From Paraburkholderia sp. D15 (GTDB taxonomy: Bacteria > Pseudomonadota > Gammaproteobacteria > Burkholderiales > Burkholderiaceae), in NCBI RefSeq assembly GCF_029910215.1, contig NZ_CP110396.1, positions 930,001 through 994,000 of the forward strand: a stretch of 64,000 bases of DNA, in the 5' to 3' direction. Each line of letters begins with the position of its first letter. Within the stretch, counting starts at the first letter, position 1. This document shows positions 10,832 to 20,247 of the stretch, one piece after another. The notes beneath the pieces are model-generated. The model was given only the letters and a program-made list of their open reading frames with translations. It had not been told where the DNA came from and did no database searches. Both the position numbers and the translations under genes were made by a program.

Positions 10832-11476
10832 ATGAACGCTCCTCAAACTCACGCCGAAGCCCACGTCTACCAGGCGCAGGGCTTCGGCACGCCGTTGCCG
10901 GTGCACGGCAACATCGGCCTGCTGATCGTCGACTTCGTGGTTGGCTTCGCCGACCCGGCCACCTTCGGCGGCGGCAACATCGCGCCGGCCATCGCGCGCA
11001 CGGTCACGGCGCTCGCGCACGCGCGCGCCGCCGGCTGGCCGGTCGCGCACAGCCGTATCGTCTATGCGGAGGACGGCAGCGACGACAACGTGTTCTCGCT
11101 GAAAGTGCCCGGCATGGCGACGCTCACCGAAGACCATCCGAACAGCGCGATCGTCCCCGAACTGACGCCGCGCGCGGGCGAACTGGTGGTGCGCAAGACC
11201 GTGCCGTCCGCGTTCTTCGGCACGCAACTCGCGCCGTGGCTCACGCAACGCGCGGTGCAGACGCTGCTGGTCGCCGGTGCGGTGACGAGCGGCTGCGTGC
11301 GCGCGAGCGTGGTCGATGCGATGTCGTACGGTTTCCGACCGCTGGTGTTGTCCGACTGCGTGGGCGACCGCGCGCTCGGACCGCACGACGCGAATCTGTT
11401 CGACATGCAGCAGAAGTACGCGGCGGTGATGCCGCTCGCGGATGCGCTGACCACGATCGAACGACGCGCGCGTTGA
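10832..11476 (+). CDS. nicF: Maleamate amidohydrolase
   Basis: A 214-residue isochorismatase-family hydrolase that deaminates maleamate to maleate and ammonia. The family triad is present: Asp34 in LLIVDFVVGF, Lys122 in VVRKTVPSAF and Cys155 in VTSGCVRAS, all shifted by five from the D29/K117/C150 set I recall for Pseudomonas NicF. It follows nicX by 68 bp and precedes the molybdenum subunit gene by 28 bp, so it is within the rightward operon. Confidence 0.93.
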   Translation: MNAPQTHAEAHVYQAQGFGTPLPVHGNIGLLIVDFVVGFADPATFGGGNIAPAIARTVTALAHARAAGWPVAHSRIVYAEDGSDDNVFSLKVPGMATLTEDHPNSAIVPELTPRAGELVVRKTVPSAFFGTQLAPWLTQRAVQTLLVAGAVTSGCVRASVVDAMSYGFRPLVLSDCVGDRALGPHDANLFDMQQKYAAVMPLADALTTIERRAR

Positions 11477-11504
11477 CCACGCCGCCGGCCACGGAGCAGG
11501 GACA

Positions 11505-13793
11505 GTGAACCGATCCGACCTACTCGCGCGCGACGGCCGGCTCGCCGTGATCCGGCGCCCGGCCGTCCCCGTCAAACCCGCCGCCGGCCAGCCCGGCAGT
11601 CTTTCGACGTATGTGCCGGACGTGCCCGAGGTATTCGTCGCGATCCTCGACGACGGCCGGATTCTCGCGTTCAACGGCCACGTGGATCTGGGCACGGGCA
11701 TCCGCACATCGCTCGGCCAGATCGTCGCGGAAGAGCTGGACGTGCCCGCGCAACGCGTCGAGATGCTGCTCGGCGATACGGCCGCGACACCGAACCAAGG
11801 ACCGACCATCGCGAGCGCGACGATTCAGATTTCGGCGATACCGTTGCGTTGCGCCGCCGCCCAGGCGCGGCATGCGTTGCTCGCGCTCGCCGCGCAACGA
11901 CTCGGCGAGCCGGTCGAGCGGCTCGCGACCGACGACCGGTCGATCTTCGTCGCGCCGCCGGCGGGCGGCGAACGCGGCGCGAGCGTGACCTTTGCCGAAC
12001 TGCTGGACGGACGCAGCCTCACGCTCGAACTCGACACCGCCACGCCGGTGAAAGATCCGTCGACGTACCGGCTGGTCGGCCGCTCGTCGCCGCGCGTCGA
12101 TCTGCCCGCGAAGGCGACCGGCAAGCTCACCTTCGTCCACGACATGCGCGTGCCGGGTATGTTGCATGGCCGCGTGGTGCGTCCGCCGTACGGCGGCCTC
12201 GACAGCGGCGCCTTCGTCGGTGCGTCGCTCGACTCGGTGGATCGCGACTCGGTCGCGCATCTGCCTGGCGTGCGCGCGGTCGTGGTGACCGGCGATTTCG
12301 TCGGCGTGGTGGCCGAGCGCGAGGAGCAGGCGATACGTGCCGCGCAGACCTTGCGCGTGACATGGAAGCCCTTGCCGCCGCTCGCCTCGCTCGACGATCA
12401 CGGCGCCGCCATCGCGGCCGCGCCGGCCACGCGCCGCCCGCTGCTGGAAGAAGGCGACGTCGAAGCGGTACGCGGCTTGCCGGGCACGATCACGCTGTCG
12501 CGCACCTATGTGTGGCCGTATCAGATGCACGGCTCGATCGGCCCGTCGTGCGCGGTGGCCGACTATCGCGACGCGGACGCGGACGCAGACACCGGCGGCC
12601 GCATCACCGTCTGGTCAGGCACGCAGAACCCGGTCTCGCTGCGCTGCGATCTCGCGGCGCTGATCCAGCGCGACGAGGCCGACATCGACATCGTGCGCAT
12701 GGAAGCAGCGGGCTGCTACGGCCGCAACTGCGCGGACGACGTGTGCGGCGACGCGCTGCTGCTGTCGCGCGCGGCCGGCGCGCCGGTGCGCGTGCAACTC
12801 TCGCGCGCCGACGAGCACACGTGGGAACCGAAGGGCTGCGGCCAGGTGGTCGACGTCACCGGCACCGTCAGCGAGACGGGACAACTGCTTGGCTATGACT
12901 TCGTTACGCGCTATCCGTCGAACGACGCGCCGCTGCTCGCGTCGCTGTTGACCGGCGCGATCGCGCCGCAAGCGCGCGTGTTCGAAATGGGCGACCGCAC
13001 CGCCGTGTCGCCGTACGAAAGTCCAAACCGCCGCTTCGCCTGCGACGACCTCGCGCCGCTCGTGCGCTCGTCATGGTTTCGCGGCGTGTCGGCGTTGCCG
13101 AACTCGTTCGCGCACGATTCGTTCGCCGACGAACTGGCGGCATTGACCCACTGCGATCCGCTCGATTTCCGCTTGCGCCATCTGCATGACACACGTGCCG
13201 CCGAACTGCTCGAAGCGGTGGCGGCACGCGCGGGATGGCGACAGCGGCAACGCGATGGCGCAAGGTCCGGCGAGCGCTACGCACGCGGTTTCGGCATGGC
13301 CTACGCGCGTTATGTGCACAGCCGCTTTCCGGGCTTCGGCGCGGCGTGGTCCGCCTGGGTGGTGCAGCTGGTGGTGGACCGCGTGAGCGGCGACGTGCGC
13401 GTGGAACGCGTCACGGTCGGCCAGGACACGGGCACGATGATCAATCCCGACGGCGTGCGTCATCAACTGCACGGCAACGTGATTCAGGTATTGAGCCGTT
13501 CGCTGAAGGAGCGCGTGCGTTTCGTCGACGGCAAGGTGGCGAGCCGCGAATGGGGCAGCTATCCGATTCTGACCTTCCCCGAACTGCCCGCATTGGATGT
13601 CGTGCTGATGCCGCGCCAGGGCGAGGCACCGCTCGGCGCTGGCGAGTCGGCTTCGGTGCCGGGACCGGCCGCGCTCGCCAACGCGATCTTCGACGCCGCC
13701 GGCGTACGGTTGACGGCTCCGCCGTTCACGCCGGAAACGGTGCGCGCCGCGCTGCGCGCGGCAGGCAGGCTGATCAGCGAGGCGACCCTCTGA
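11505..13793 (+). CDS. nicB: Nicotinate dehydrogenase molybdopterin-binding large subunit (cytochrome-less)
   Basis: A 762-residue molybdenum hydroxylase subunit of the xanthine-oxidase/isoquinoline-1-oxidoreductase type. It has the complete domain: the DLGTGIRTSLGQIVAEEL and GPTIASATIQ cofactor segments near the N terminus, the aldehyde-oxidase-type dimerisation segment with KATGKLTFVHDMRVPGM, the AAGCYGRNCADD region, and GAGESASVPG with the probable catalytic Glu714. It lacks the cytochrome c extension found on Pseudomonas NicB. It probably hydroxylates nicotinate with NicA and the tri-haem protein encoded across the cluster. It is the last gene of the rightward operon and ends 6 bp from the convergent nicR. 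A different N-heterocycle substrate is possible, but the context favours nicotinate. Confidence 0.88.
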   Translation: MNRSDLLARDGRLAVIRRPAVPVKPAAGQPGSLSTYVPDVPEVFVAILDDGRILAFNGHVDLGTGIRTSLGQIVAEELDVPAQRVEMLLGDTAATPNQGPTIASATIQISAIPLRCAAAQARHALLALAAQRLGEPVERLATDDRSIFVAPPAGGERGASVTFAELLDGRSLTLELDTATPVKDPSTYRLVGRSSPRVDLPAKATGKLTFVHDMRVPGMLHGRVVRPPYGGLDSGAFVGASLDSVDRDSVAHLPGVRAVVVTGDFVGVVAEREEQAIRAAQTLRVTWKPLPPLASLDDHGAAIAAAPATRRPLLEEGDVEAVRGLPGTITLSRTYVWPYQMHGSIGPSCAVADYRDADADADTGGRITVWSGTQNPVSLRCDLAALIQRDEADIDIVRMEAAGCYGRNCADDVCGDALLLSRAAGAPVRVQLSRADEHTWEPKGCGQVVDVTGTVSETGQLLGYDFVTRYPSNDAPLLASLLTGAIAPQARVFEMGDRTAVSPYESPNRRFACDDLAPLVRSSWFRGVSALPNSFAHDSFADELAALTHCDPLDFRLRHLHDTRAAELLEAVAARAGWRQRQRDGARSGERYARGFGMAYARYVHSRFPGFGAAWSAWVVQLVVDRVSGDVRVERVTVGQDTGTMINPDGVRHQLHGNVIQVLSRSLKERVRFVDGKVASREWGSYPILTFPELPALDVVLMPRQGEAPLGAGESASVPGPAALANAIFDAAGVRLTAPPFTPETVRAALRAAGRLISEATL

Positions 13794-13799
13794 ACGGCG

Positions 13800-14243
13800 T
13801 TACTCGCCGTCCGACTCCATCATCTTGCGCAGCAGAAACAGCAGGCCGACGCGTTCGCCCGCATTCAGCGGACCGTACGTGCGTTCCGTGACTTCCTTCG
13901 CGAACGGCACGGTGCGCTCGATCAGCGCCAGACCCGCTGCCGTGGGGCGCACCACGAGCTTGCGGCCGTCGTTCGGATCGGCGCTCACCTCGATCAGCGC
14001 GCGCGCCTTCAATCGCTCGACCACGCCGCGAATGGTGGCCTGATCGATGGCGGTCGCCTTGACGATATCGTTCAGCGAACACGGCTGCTGTTCCTTGACG
14101 GCGCACAGCGCGACGAATTGCGCGGCGGTCAGATCGGAGTCGGGAATCGCCTCCTGAAAGATCGCGACATGACGCTGATACGCACGGCGCAGCAGATGGC
14201 CGATCTGATCGTGAAAGTCGTAGGAATCCTTGTGCGACGCCAT
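13800..14243 (-). CDS. nicR: MarR-family repressor of the nic cluster
   Basis: A 147-residue MarR regulator with a central winged helix: AAQFVALCAVKEQQ, the NDIVKATAIDQATIRGVVERL recognition region and the DPNDGRKLVV wing. The start is set at 14243 (MASHKDSYDF) because the longer frame adds a sequence without homology. In Pseudomonas the MarR-type NicR represses the pathway genes and is released by 6-hydroxynicotinate; the same role is inferred here from its place between the catabolic operon and nicT. It is divergent from nicT and convergent with nicB. Confidence 0.87.
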   Translation of the reverse strand: MASHKDSYDFHDQIGHLLRRAYQRHVAIFQEAIPDSDLTAAQFVALCAVKEQQPCSLNDIVKATAIDQATIRGVVERLKARALIEVSADPNDGRKLVVRPTAAGLALIERTVPFAKEVTERTYGPLNAGERVGLLFLLRKMMESDGE

Positions 14244-14626
14244 AACGGTACGGGGGCCGGGGTGGCCCGAAGATGAAAGAGAAAAGAGTGTACACCCTCC
14301 AACCAGGCACTTTTGACGATCTCGATCAAGGTAGCGTGGCACCGTCGTTTTTTCAGCTTCTACACTCGAATCAGCTCCTGCACGTCCACAGTGCCTTATT
14401 GCGTCAGTCCGGTGCATATACCGCACATTCCGGCTCATTATTTCAGTGTCTTTCGATCCACTCACGGCGCCTCGATCCGGCCCTCACGCAGTGCTCGCCT
14501 CATTGGTATTTTGGAGCGTATACGCTCCTTTTTTCTCGTGATACACAGACATCTGCAGGTACGGTGCGACAGATTGTCGTCGCACGACCTCTCCTCTTTT
14601 TTCGCACCTCTTTCGGAGTGGCAGTC
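14244..14626. promoter_or_regulatory. nicR/nicT intergenic region with three palindromic sites
   Basis: This 383-bp region between divergent nicR and nicT contains GTGTACAC at 14288-14295 (perfect 8-bp palindrome inside a GAG...CTC context, 45 bp upstream of nicR), an imperfect GTGCATATACCGCAC at 14412-14426, and a perfect 16-bp palindrome GGAGCGTATACGCTCC at 14513-14528. They share a G(T/C)GTA(T/C)AC-like core with the sites between nicC and nicE. They are probable NicR operators; the pairing of site and protein is inferred. Confidence 0.6.
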
Positions 14627-15937
14627 ATGGCGAATGTTTATCAAGGCAGTGCAATGCTCGACACGAGCAGCGCCGGCACCGGCGATCTCTATCGCAAGGT
14701 GACGTTCCGTCTCATCACTTTCTTCTGCCTGTGCTATTTCGCGGCGTATCTCGACCGGATCAACATCGGTCTCGCGAAACTGCAGATGCTCGACGCGCTG
14801 AAGTTCAGCGATACCGTCTACGGCCTCGGCGCCGGTCTGTTCTTCGCCGGCTACATCCTGTTCGAGGTACCGAGCAATCTGATCCTGCAACGGGTCGGCG
14901 CGCGTCTGTGGATCGCCCGCATCATGATCACGTGGGGCGTGCTGTCCGGCGCGACGCTGTTCGTCACCACGCCGATGCAGTTCTACATCGTGCGCTTTCT
15001 GCTCGGCGTCGCCGAGGCCGGTTTTCTGCCGGGCGTGCTGCTGTATCTGACGCAGTGGTATCCCGACGCGCGCCGCGCGCGCATCGTCGCGCTGTTCATG
15101 GTGGGCCTGCCGCTGTCGAGCATGATCGGTAGCCCGATTTCAGGCTGGATCATGGCGTTCTTCAACGGCGCGCACGGTCTGGGCGGCTGGCAATGGCTGT
15201 TCCTGCTCGAAGCATTGCCGTCGATCGCCCTGGGTATCGCGATTCTCGTGTGGCTGCCGAACAGCATCGAATCCGCGCGCTGGCTCAGCGCCGAGGAAAA
15301 GAAAATCCTGCGTGCCAATCTCGACGCCGAGCCGTCGTCGAACAAAAACCACTCGCTGCGCGGCGCATTCGTCGATTTCAAGGTCTGGGCGCTCGGCCTG
15401 ATCGATCTGTGCGTGCTGCTCGGCCTGTACGCGACGAGCTTCTGGCTGCCGTCGATTCTGCGCGACACCGGCGTGCGCGACCCGTATCACATCGGCTGGC
15501 TGATGGCGGTGCCGAACGCGCTGGCCGTGCTGACCACGCTGTACTGCGGCGCCAGTTCCGATCGTCTGCGCGAACGCCGCTGGCACATCGTCGTGCCGTT
15601 CCTGGTGGCCGCGGTGGCGCTGGTGGTGGCCGGCGTGGGCAGTCACGGCACGCTGACCACCGTGCTCCTGTTCTCGCTGATCAATGCGGGCGCGGCAGCC
15701 GCGATGCCGGTGGTGTGGTCGTTGCCGTCGACCTTTCTCAAGGGCCCGGCCGCCGCGGCCGGTATCGCGTTCGCGTGTTCGATCGCCAATCTCGGCGGCT
15801 TCGGCAGCACGTATTTCATCGGCTGGCTGCGCGACACGTTCCATTCGCAAAGCGCCGGACTGTTCGGCTTTGCCGTGTGCATGGTGATCGGCGGCGCATT
15901 GGCGCTCACGTATCCGGCGAAACTCGTGAACCGTTGA
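14627..15937 (+). CDS. nicT: MFS transporter, probable nicotinate importer
   Basis: A 436-residue major facilitator of the anion:cation symporter (phthalate/nicotinate-type) group with about 12 membrane segments. Signature pieces include the AAYLDRINIGLAKLQM segment in helix 1 and its loop, FEVPSNLILQRVGAR before helix 3, and the long charged central loop around SAEEKKILRANLDAE. ATG at 14627 follows CGGAGTGGCAGTC and begins the family-typical N terminus; the frame stays open further upstream but without similarity. Divergent from nicR and at the edge of the nic cluster, it most likely takes up nicotinate or 6-hydroxynicotinate. Confidence 0.87.
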   Translation: MANVYQGSAMLDTSSAGTGDLYRKVTFRLITFFCLCYFAAYLDRINIGLAKLQMLDALKFSDTVYGLGAGLFFAGYILFEVPSNLILQRVGARLWIARIMITWGVLSGATLFVTTPMQFYIVRFLLGVAEAGFLPGVLLYLTQWYPDARRARIVALFMVGLPLSSMIGSPISGWIMAFFNGAHGLGGWQWLFLLEALPSIALGIAILVWLPNSIESARWLSAEEKKILRANLDAEPSSNKNHSLRGAFVDFKVWALGLIDLCVLLGLYATSFWLPSILRDTGVRDPYHIGWLMAVPNALAVLTTLYCGASSDRLRERRWHIVVPFLVAAVALVVAGVGSHGTLTTVLLFSLINAGAAAAMPVVWSLPSTFLKGPAAAAGIAFACSIANLGGFGSTYFIGWLRDTFHSQSAGLFGFAVCMVIGGALALTYPAKLVNR

Positions 15938-15952
15938 GCGCAAGCGCGGCGC

Positions 15953-16900
15953 TCAACGCGCCGCCGCGATGAAGTCATCGATCTCCTGCGCGGTCGGCGC
16001 CGTCGCCGGTCCGGGCCGCGTCACCGCAATGGCCGCCGCCGCGTTCGCGCGTTGCGCGGCCATGCGCGCATCGGCGGTAGTCGCCAGCACGGCGAGAAAC
16101 ACACCGGCGTGCGCGTCGCCGGCGCCATTGCTGTCCACGGCTTTCACGGTAAAACCGCGTACCAATTCGCGATTTCCACCGCCCCGCAGATAGCAGCCAT
16201 GCTCGCCGTCGCGCACGATGGCGAGCGCGTCCGGCCTCAGGCGCGCGACGATCGCATCGAACGCCGCTTCGAAGTCGTCGGTACGGGCGAAGCGGATGGC
16301 CTCCACCCGGTTGCTGGTCCAGATCGTGACGACGGCCAGCATGCGCGCGAGCAGCGAGGGCTCGATCGAATCGACCAGCGGGCCCGGATCGAACGCAACG
16401 CGCGTGGTGGACGGCAAGCGTTCGAGCCAGTCGATCAACACCGCGGCCTTGTCGGCCAGCATCAAGCTATAGCCGCTGACGTAGACGACATCGTGCGGCG
16501 TCACCGCCAGCCGATCGAGCACGGCGCGTTCGAGCTCGCTCTCCGCGCCCATGTGCGACACGAAGGTTCGCTCGGCGGACGCGTCGACGATCGCCACGCA
16601 CAGCCCGGTATCGCGTTGCTCGACCACCGGGCTCGCGATCTCGACGCCTTCGCGCGCGAGCACCTGTCTGGCCAGGTCGCCGAAACGGCCGCGGCCATGA
16701 CCGGCCGCGTACACCACCGGCATGCCGCTGCGGCGCGCGGCCGCCATCACGTTGAAGCCGCCACCCACCTCGAAACTGGCGCCGCGCGCGAGGACGTCGC
16801 CACCCGGCACGGGCAACGCATCGACCTGCATGACCAGATCGACGATCACCTGGCCGGTATGAATCAAACGTGCCGCGTGCTGCGAATTCATTCCATTCAT
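15953..16900 (-). CDS. PfkB-family sugar/nucleoside kinase
   Basis: A 315-residue ribokinase-like kinase. The substrate-side GGGFN motif is at residues 46-50, and the NGAGD anion hole with catalytic Asp262 is at 258-262, followed by AHAGVFLAVL. The reaction is ATP-dependent phosphorylation of a sugar or ribosyl compound. Its start codon overlaps the stop of the NCS1 permease gene (ATGA), so translation is coupled; M4 at 16891 is an alternative start. It is the last gene of a leftward operon with a GntR regulator, an ADP-ribosylglycohydrolase-family protein and the permease, the same function classes as E. coli YegV, YegW, YegU and YegT. The substrate is unknown. Confidence 0.88.
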   Translation of the reverse strand: MNGMNSQHAARLIHTGQVIVDLVMQVDALPVPGGDVLARGASFEVGGGFNVMAAARRSGMPVVYAAGHGRGRFGDLARQVLAREGVEIASPVVEQRDTGLCVAIVDASAERTFVSHMGAESELERAVLDRLAVTPHDVVYVSGYSLMLADKAAVLIDWLERLPSTTRVAFDPGPLVDSIEPSLLARMLAVVTIWTSNRVEAIRFARTDDFEAAFDAIVARLRPDALAIVRDGEHGCYLRGGGNRELVRGFTVKAVDSNGAGDAHAGVFLAVLATTADARMAAQRANAAAAIAVTRPGPATAPTAQEIDDFIAAAR

Positions 16901-18336
16901 GCTGTCTTCAACCGTTTTGCGGCGCCGCGTGCGCCGCCGAGAATACCGTACACGATCGCCGCGAAGGCAAACGTCATGATCCAGCCCAGACCGTTGCGGC
17001 CGAACCAGCTGTTCGAGAACACGCCGTGATACGCGCCCGTCGAGAGAAAGCAGAAACCGAGCACGATCGCGCCGGCCCATGCGCCGAACGCGCGCCACTC
17101 GATGCCGCCCTTGTACCAGTACGCGCTGCGCGGCGTCACGTCGAGCAGGTCGGCCGCCGAATAGTCGTGACGATGAATCAGATCGACCACGAAGATCCCG
17201 ACCCACGCGGTGATCGGCACCGCCAGCAGCGAGATGAAGCCGATGAACGGACCGTAGAAACTGTCCGCGATCAGCATGAAGTAGATCGAGCCGGCGAAGA
17301 TCACCACGACGTCGACCACGACTGCCTGCACCCGCTTCACTTTCAGCCCGAGCGTGAGCGTCGTCAAGCCGGCCGAATACACCGACAGATAGTTCGACAG
17401 CAACAGGCCGCCAAACGCGGTAATCAGATACGGCACCGCCATCCACGTCGGCAGCATTTCACGGATCGCGGCGATCGGATCGGTGGCCGACGCGAGGTGG
17501 TCGTTGCCCACCGACAGCAACGCGCCGAGCGTCACCAGCAGGATCAGCGGAATACCCGCGCCGAACGCGGCCGACGCGACCAGCGCGGGGCCCTTGACGC
17601 CCGGCGCCTGATAGCGCGACATGTCCGCGCCCGCGTTGGCCCAGCCGATCCCCGTGCCCGCCGCGATCGTGCCGATGCCGATCACCACCGCGCTCGCCGA
17701 TGCGGGCGCCGCGCTGAACACCGCGTGCCAGTCGATCGAGGTCACCAGAAACGCGGCGACCAGCAGATTGAGCACGCCGAACACATACGTCGACCACTTC
17801 TGGATCACGAGCAGGGTCGCATGACCGAGCCCCGAGACGATCATCGTCAGCACGACGAAGACGGCGATGAACACGAGCGTCAGCAGCGGTGCCTCCTTGG
17901 CTTGCGCCGGCGTGCCGAACACGAGGGTCGCGAGCGACAGCAGCACGTAGGCGGCCGTCGTCGTATTGACCGTTTCCCAACCGAGCCGCGACAGCAGCGA
18001 CACGATGGTCGGCCCGATATTGCCGCGCACGCCGAAGATCGCGCGCGACAGCGTGAGGCTCGGCGCATGGCCGCGCCGCCCCGCGATCGAGATCACACCG
18101 ACGATCGCGAACGATCCCGCCGCGCCCAGCACCGCGACGAGCGCGGCCTGCCAGATCGCGAGATGCTGGAACGCGACCAGCGTCGCGCCGAGCGGTAGCC
18201 CGAGAATGCTGATATTGGCGGCGAACCAGACCCAGAACAATTGCAGCGGATGTCCGTTGCATTCGCTTTCGGGTACCGGCTCGATACCCCGCGTCTCGAC
18301 CTTGCGAGCGCGATTGGACGTGCGTGACGAAGCCAT
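16897..18336 (-). CDS. NCS1-family nucleobase/nucleoside permease
   Basis: A 479-residue cytosine/purine/hydantoin-type permease with about 12 membrane segments. The start (MASSRTSNRARK) has a GGAG ribosome binding site; helix 1 carries the family NISILGLPLGATL sequence, and the GIGWANAGADMSRYQ segment is typical of the NCS1 group. It should import a nucleobase, nucleoside or related heterocycle with a cation. It lies 50 bp after the glycohydrolase gene and overlaps the kinase gene, so its cargo is probably the substrate of those two enzymes. Exact cargo cannot be read from the sequence. Confidence 0.88.
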   Translation of the reverse strand: MASSRTSNRARKVETRGIEPVPESECNGHPLQLFWVWFAANISILGLPLGATLVAFQHLAIWQAALVAVLGAAGSFAIVGVISIAGRRGHAPSLTLSRAIFGVRGNIGPTIVSLLSRLGWETVNTTTAAYVLLSLATLVFGTPAQAKEAPLLTLVFIAVFVVLTMIVSGLGHATLLVIQKWSTYVFGVLNLLVAAFLVTSIDWHAVFSAAPASASAVVIGIGTIAAGTGIGWANAGADMSRYQAPGVKGPALVASAAFGAGIPLILLVTLGALLSVGNDHLASATDPIAAIREMLPTWMAVPYLITAFGGLLLSNYLSVYSAGLTTLTLGLKVKRVQAVVVDVVVIFAGSIYFMLIADSFYGPFIGFISLLAVPITAWVGIFVVDLIHRHDYSAADLLDVTPRSAYWYKGGIEWRAFGAWAGAIVLGFCFLSTGAYHGVFSNSWFGRNGLGWIMTFAFAAIVYGILGGARGAAKRLKTA

Positions 18337-18386
18337 CTGAGCGTATCTCCAGATTAAGGGCACAACGGATAAAGGAGGAACGCGCG

Positions 18387-19436
18387 TTATGACTTGCCGG
18401 CGCGCAGTCCCAGCAAACTTTCGGTCAAACCGTCGAGGTCGAGCGCGTTGACGCGCCGGACCGTGTCGAGCGCGGCACGCGGCAACGCGTCGTAGCCGGT
18501 GCACGCGCCGAGGATCGCGCCGAGCATCGCGGCGATCGTGTCGGTATCGCCGCCCAGGCTCGCGGCGGCGCCCAGCGCGTGGTCGATCGTGCCGCCGCGG
18601 CGTTCCAGATCGAAGGCCAGCGCGAAGGTCGCGACCACCGATTCCTGCGCGGCCACCGACGTCCCGATCACGTCGTAGATCGTGTCCGCGACTTCGCCGG
18701 GCGCGCAGTCCGCGATCAGATCGAACGCGTGGCGAATGCGCGGCGCGATGCGGCCGCCGGCAACCCAGAAACCACGTTGCTCGGCCACCTGCGCGATCGC
18801 GATGCCCGCTTCGAGCGCGTCGCGCAGACTGGCGCCCTCGATACCGGCCGACACCGCGGCCGCCACCGCCGCCGCGCTCGAAATACCCAGCGTGGTGTGA
18901 TGCGTGACCACGCACGACTGCACCACCGCTTCGACGAAGGCGGCTTCATCGCGCAGATCGAACGCGATGCCGACCGGCGTGACGCGCATCGCCGCGCCGT
19001 TCGTGGTGCCGAAGCGTCCGGTCATCGACGGATCTTCGCCCGCGATGATGCGGTTGATCGCCGCCTTGGTGGACGGTCCGAGCAGGTCCAGCGAGCCGCG
19101 CGCCTTCATCGACGCTTCCCATTCGATCAGCGCATGAGCGAACGCGAGCGGCGCGATGCGGCCGCCGCCGTCGATCAGCAATTTCGCGACCAGTACCGCC
19201 TGTTCGGTGTCGTCGGTGATCGAACCCGCCGGCATGTTCGGCGCGATCGGCTGATCGGCCGACGCATCCTCCAGCCTGTCGATGCGTCCGAACTGCTGAA
19301 CGATGCGCTCGCGGCTGAGCGATTGGGTCGGCATGCCGAAGGCGTCGCCGAGCGCGAGACCGTAAAAAGCGCCACGTGCACGATCGACGCGCATAGCGTG
19401 GTCCGAAGACGAGAACGAAGACAAAGACGAAGACAT
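18387..19436 (-). CDS. ADP-ribosylglycohydrolase (DraG/YegU)-family hydrolase
   Basis: A 349-residue member of the ADP-ribosyl-glycohydrolase fold. The metal-binding motifs are SITDDTEQAVL (Asp75, Asp76) near the N terminus and SLGGDTDTIAAMLGA near the C terminus, with GLALGDAFGMP at 26-36. Members cleave N- or O-glycosidic bonds to ribose and use two Mg ions. No dinitrogenase or ADP-ribosyltransferase gene is in sight; instead it sits with a permease and a PfkB kinase, suggesting small-molecule nucleoside hydrolysis followed by phosphorylation of the released sugar. Its start overlaps the gntR stop by one base. ATG at 19394 is an alternative start. Confidence 0.87.
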   Translation of the reverse strand: MSSSLSSFSSSDHAMRVDRARGAFYGLALGDAFGMPTQSLSRERIVQQFGRIDRLEDASADQPIAPNMPAGSITDDTEQAVLVAKLLIDGGGRIAPLAFAHALIEWEASMKARGSLDLLGPSTKAAINRIIAGEDPSMTGRFGTTNGAAMRVTPVGIAFDLRDEAAFVEAVVQSCVVTHHTTLGISSAAAVAAAVSAGIEGASLRDALEAGIAIAQVAEQRGFWVAGGRIAPRIRHAFDLIADCAPGEVADTIYDVIGTSVAAQESVVATFALAFDLERRGGTIDHALGAAASLGGDTDTIAAMLGAILGACTGYDALPRAALDTVRRVNALDLDGLTESLLGLRAGKS

Positions 19437-20164
19437 CAGAATTCCAGGTGTAGTGCGAAAAATGCGGGGTCCAGCAAGCTCACGACATATTCGATGATGC
19501 GCTCGTCGCGATCGCGCGTGAGCCGTCGCGAGCGCAGGAACGAGGTGCCGGCGCGCCGTTTGAGCAACCGTGCGTCGGCGGCGTCGAGGCCGACTACCTC
19601 GGCCCATTGTTCGCCGTGATGCGGCACCATGCCGTGCTCGATCAAGGTCCGGTTCAGCGAGCCGCCCACCAGCCCTTCGAGCGGCAGCGCGGCGAGGTCG
19701 TCGTTGAACGGCAGACGGCTGCGTTCCAGCGAAATACATTGCGCGTCGGCGCCGATCACGCGCATCCGGTCGATCGCGACGAAGGTCGTGCGCGGCAACT
19801 TCAGTTCCCGCGCGAGCGCTTCGTCTTCGAGCAGCGCGATCTGCAGCAGGCGGGTTTGCGCGCCGCCGCCGGCGCTTTCGAGCGCGGTCGTCCAGCCCAT
19901 TTCGCCGTCGATCGCCTTGCCGTTGAACGTCACGAACGAACCGATCCCGCCCTTGCGCGTGATCAACCCGCCGCTCGTCAGCAGGTCGAGTCCCTTGCGA
20001 ACGGTGTTGCGGCTCACCGAGAAACGCTCGACCAGTTCGTTCTCGCTTTCCAGTTGCTGCCCGAACGGCAGACGTCCCGTGAGAATGTCCTGCTCGATCG
20101 TCGCGGCCACCATGTGCGCTTTCGATCGTCCCACTTCCGCCGTCTTCGATGCCCGTTTCACCAT
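19436..20164 (-). CDS. GntR/HutC-family transcriptional regulator
   Basis: A 242-residue regulator with an N-terminal winged helix (ENELVERFSVSRNTVRKGLD, then GGIGSFV wing) and a UTRA-type ligand domain (LEDEALARELKLPRTTFVAIDRMR; ISLERSRLP). Its stop overlaps the start of the glycohydrolase gene, so it is the first gene of that operon. HutC-type members usually repress their own operon and bind a metabolite of the pathway. A 10-bp site, ATGCACATGT, in front of this gene recurs inverted in front of the upstream porin gene and may be its operator. Confidence 0.9.
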   Translation of the reverse strand: MVKRASKTAEVGRSKAHMVAATIEQDILTGRLPFGQQLESENELVERFSVSRNTVRKGLDLLTSGGLITRKGGIGSFVTFNGKAIDGEMGWTTALESAGGGAQTRLLQIALLEDEALARELKLPRTTFVAIDRMRVIGADAQCISLERSRLPFNDDLAALPLEGLVGGSLNRTLIEHGMVPHHGEQWAEVVGLDAADARLLKRRAGTSFLRSRRLTRDRDERIIEYVVSLLDPAFFALHLEF

Positions 20165-20231
20165 CTTGCCGCTCCTGTGCCTGTGCGAGGGTCGGCCGCG
20201 TTCGCACGCCGGCCGCTTCAAAAGCACAAGT

Positions 20232-20241
20232 ATGCACATGT
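20232..20241. promoter_or_regulatory. Candidate GntR operator ATGCACATGT before gntR
   Basis: ATGCACATGT sits 68 bp upstream of the gntR start, overlapping the space before the porin stop codon. The identical 10-mer, in inverse orientation, lies upstream of the porin gene at 21345-21354. Sharing by two promoters flanking a regulator gene suggests an operator. Confidence 0.5.
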
Positions 20242-20247
20242 TTTGCG

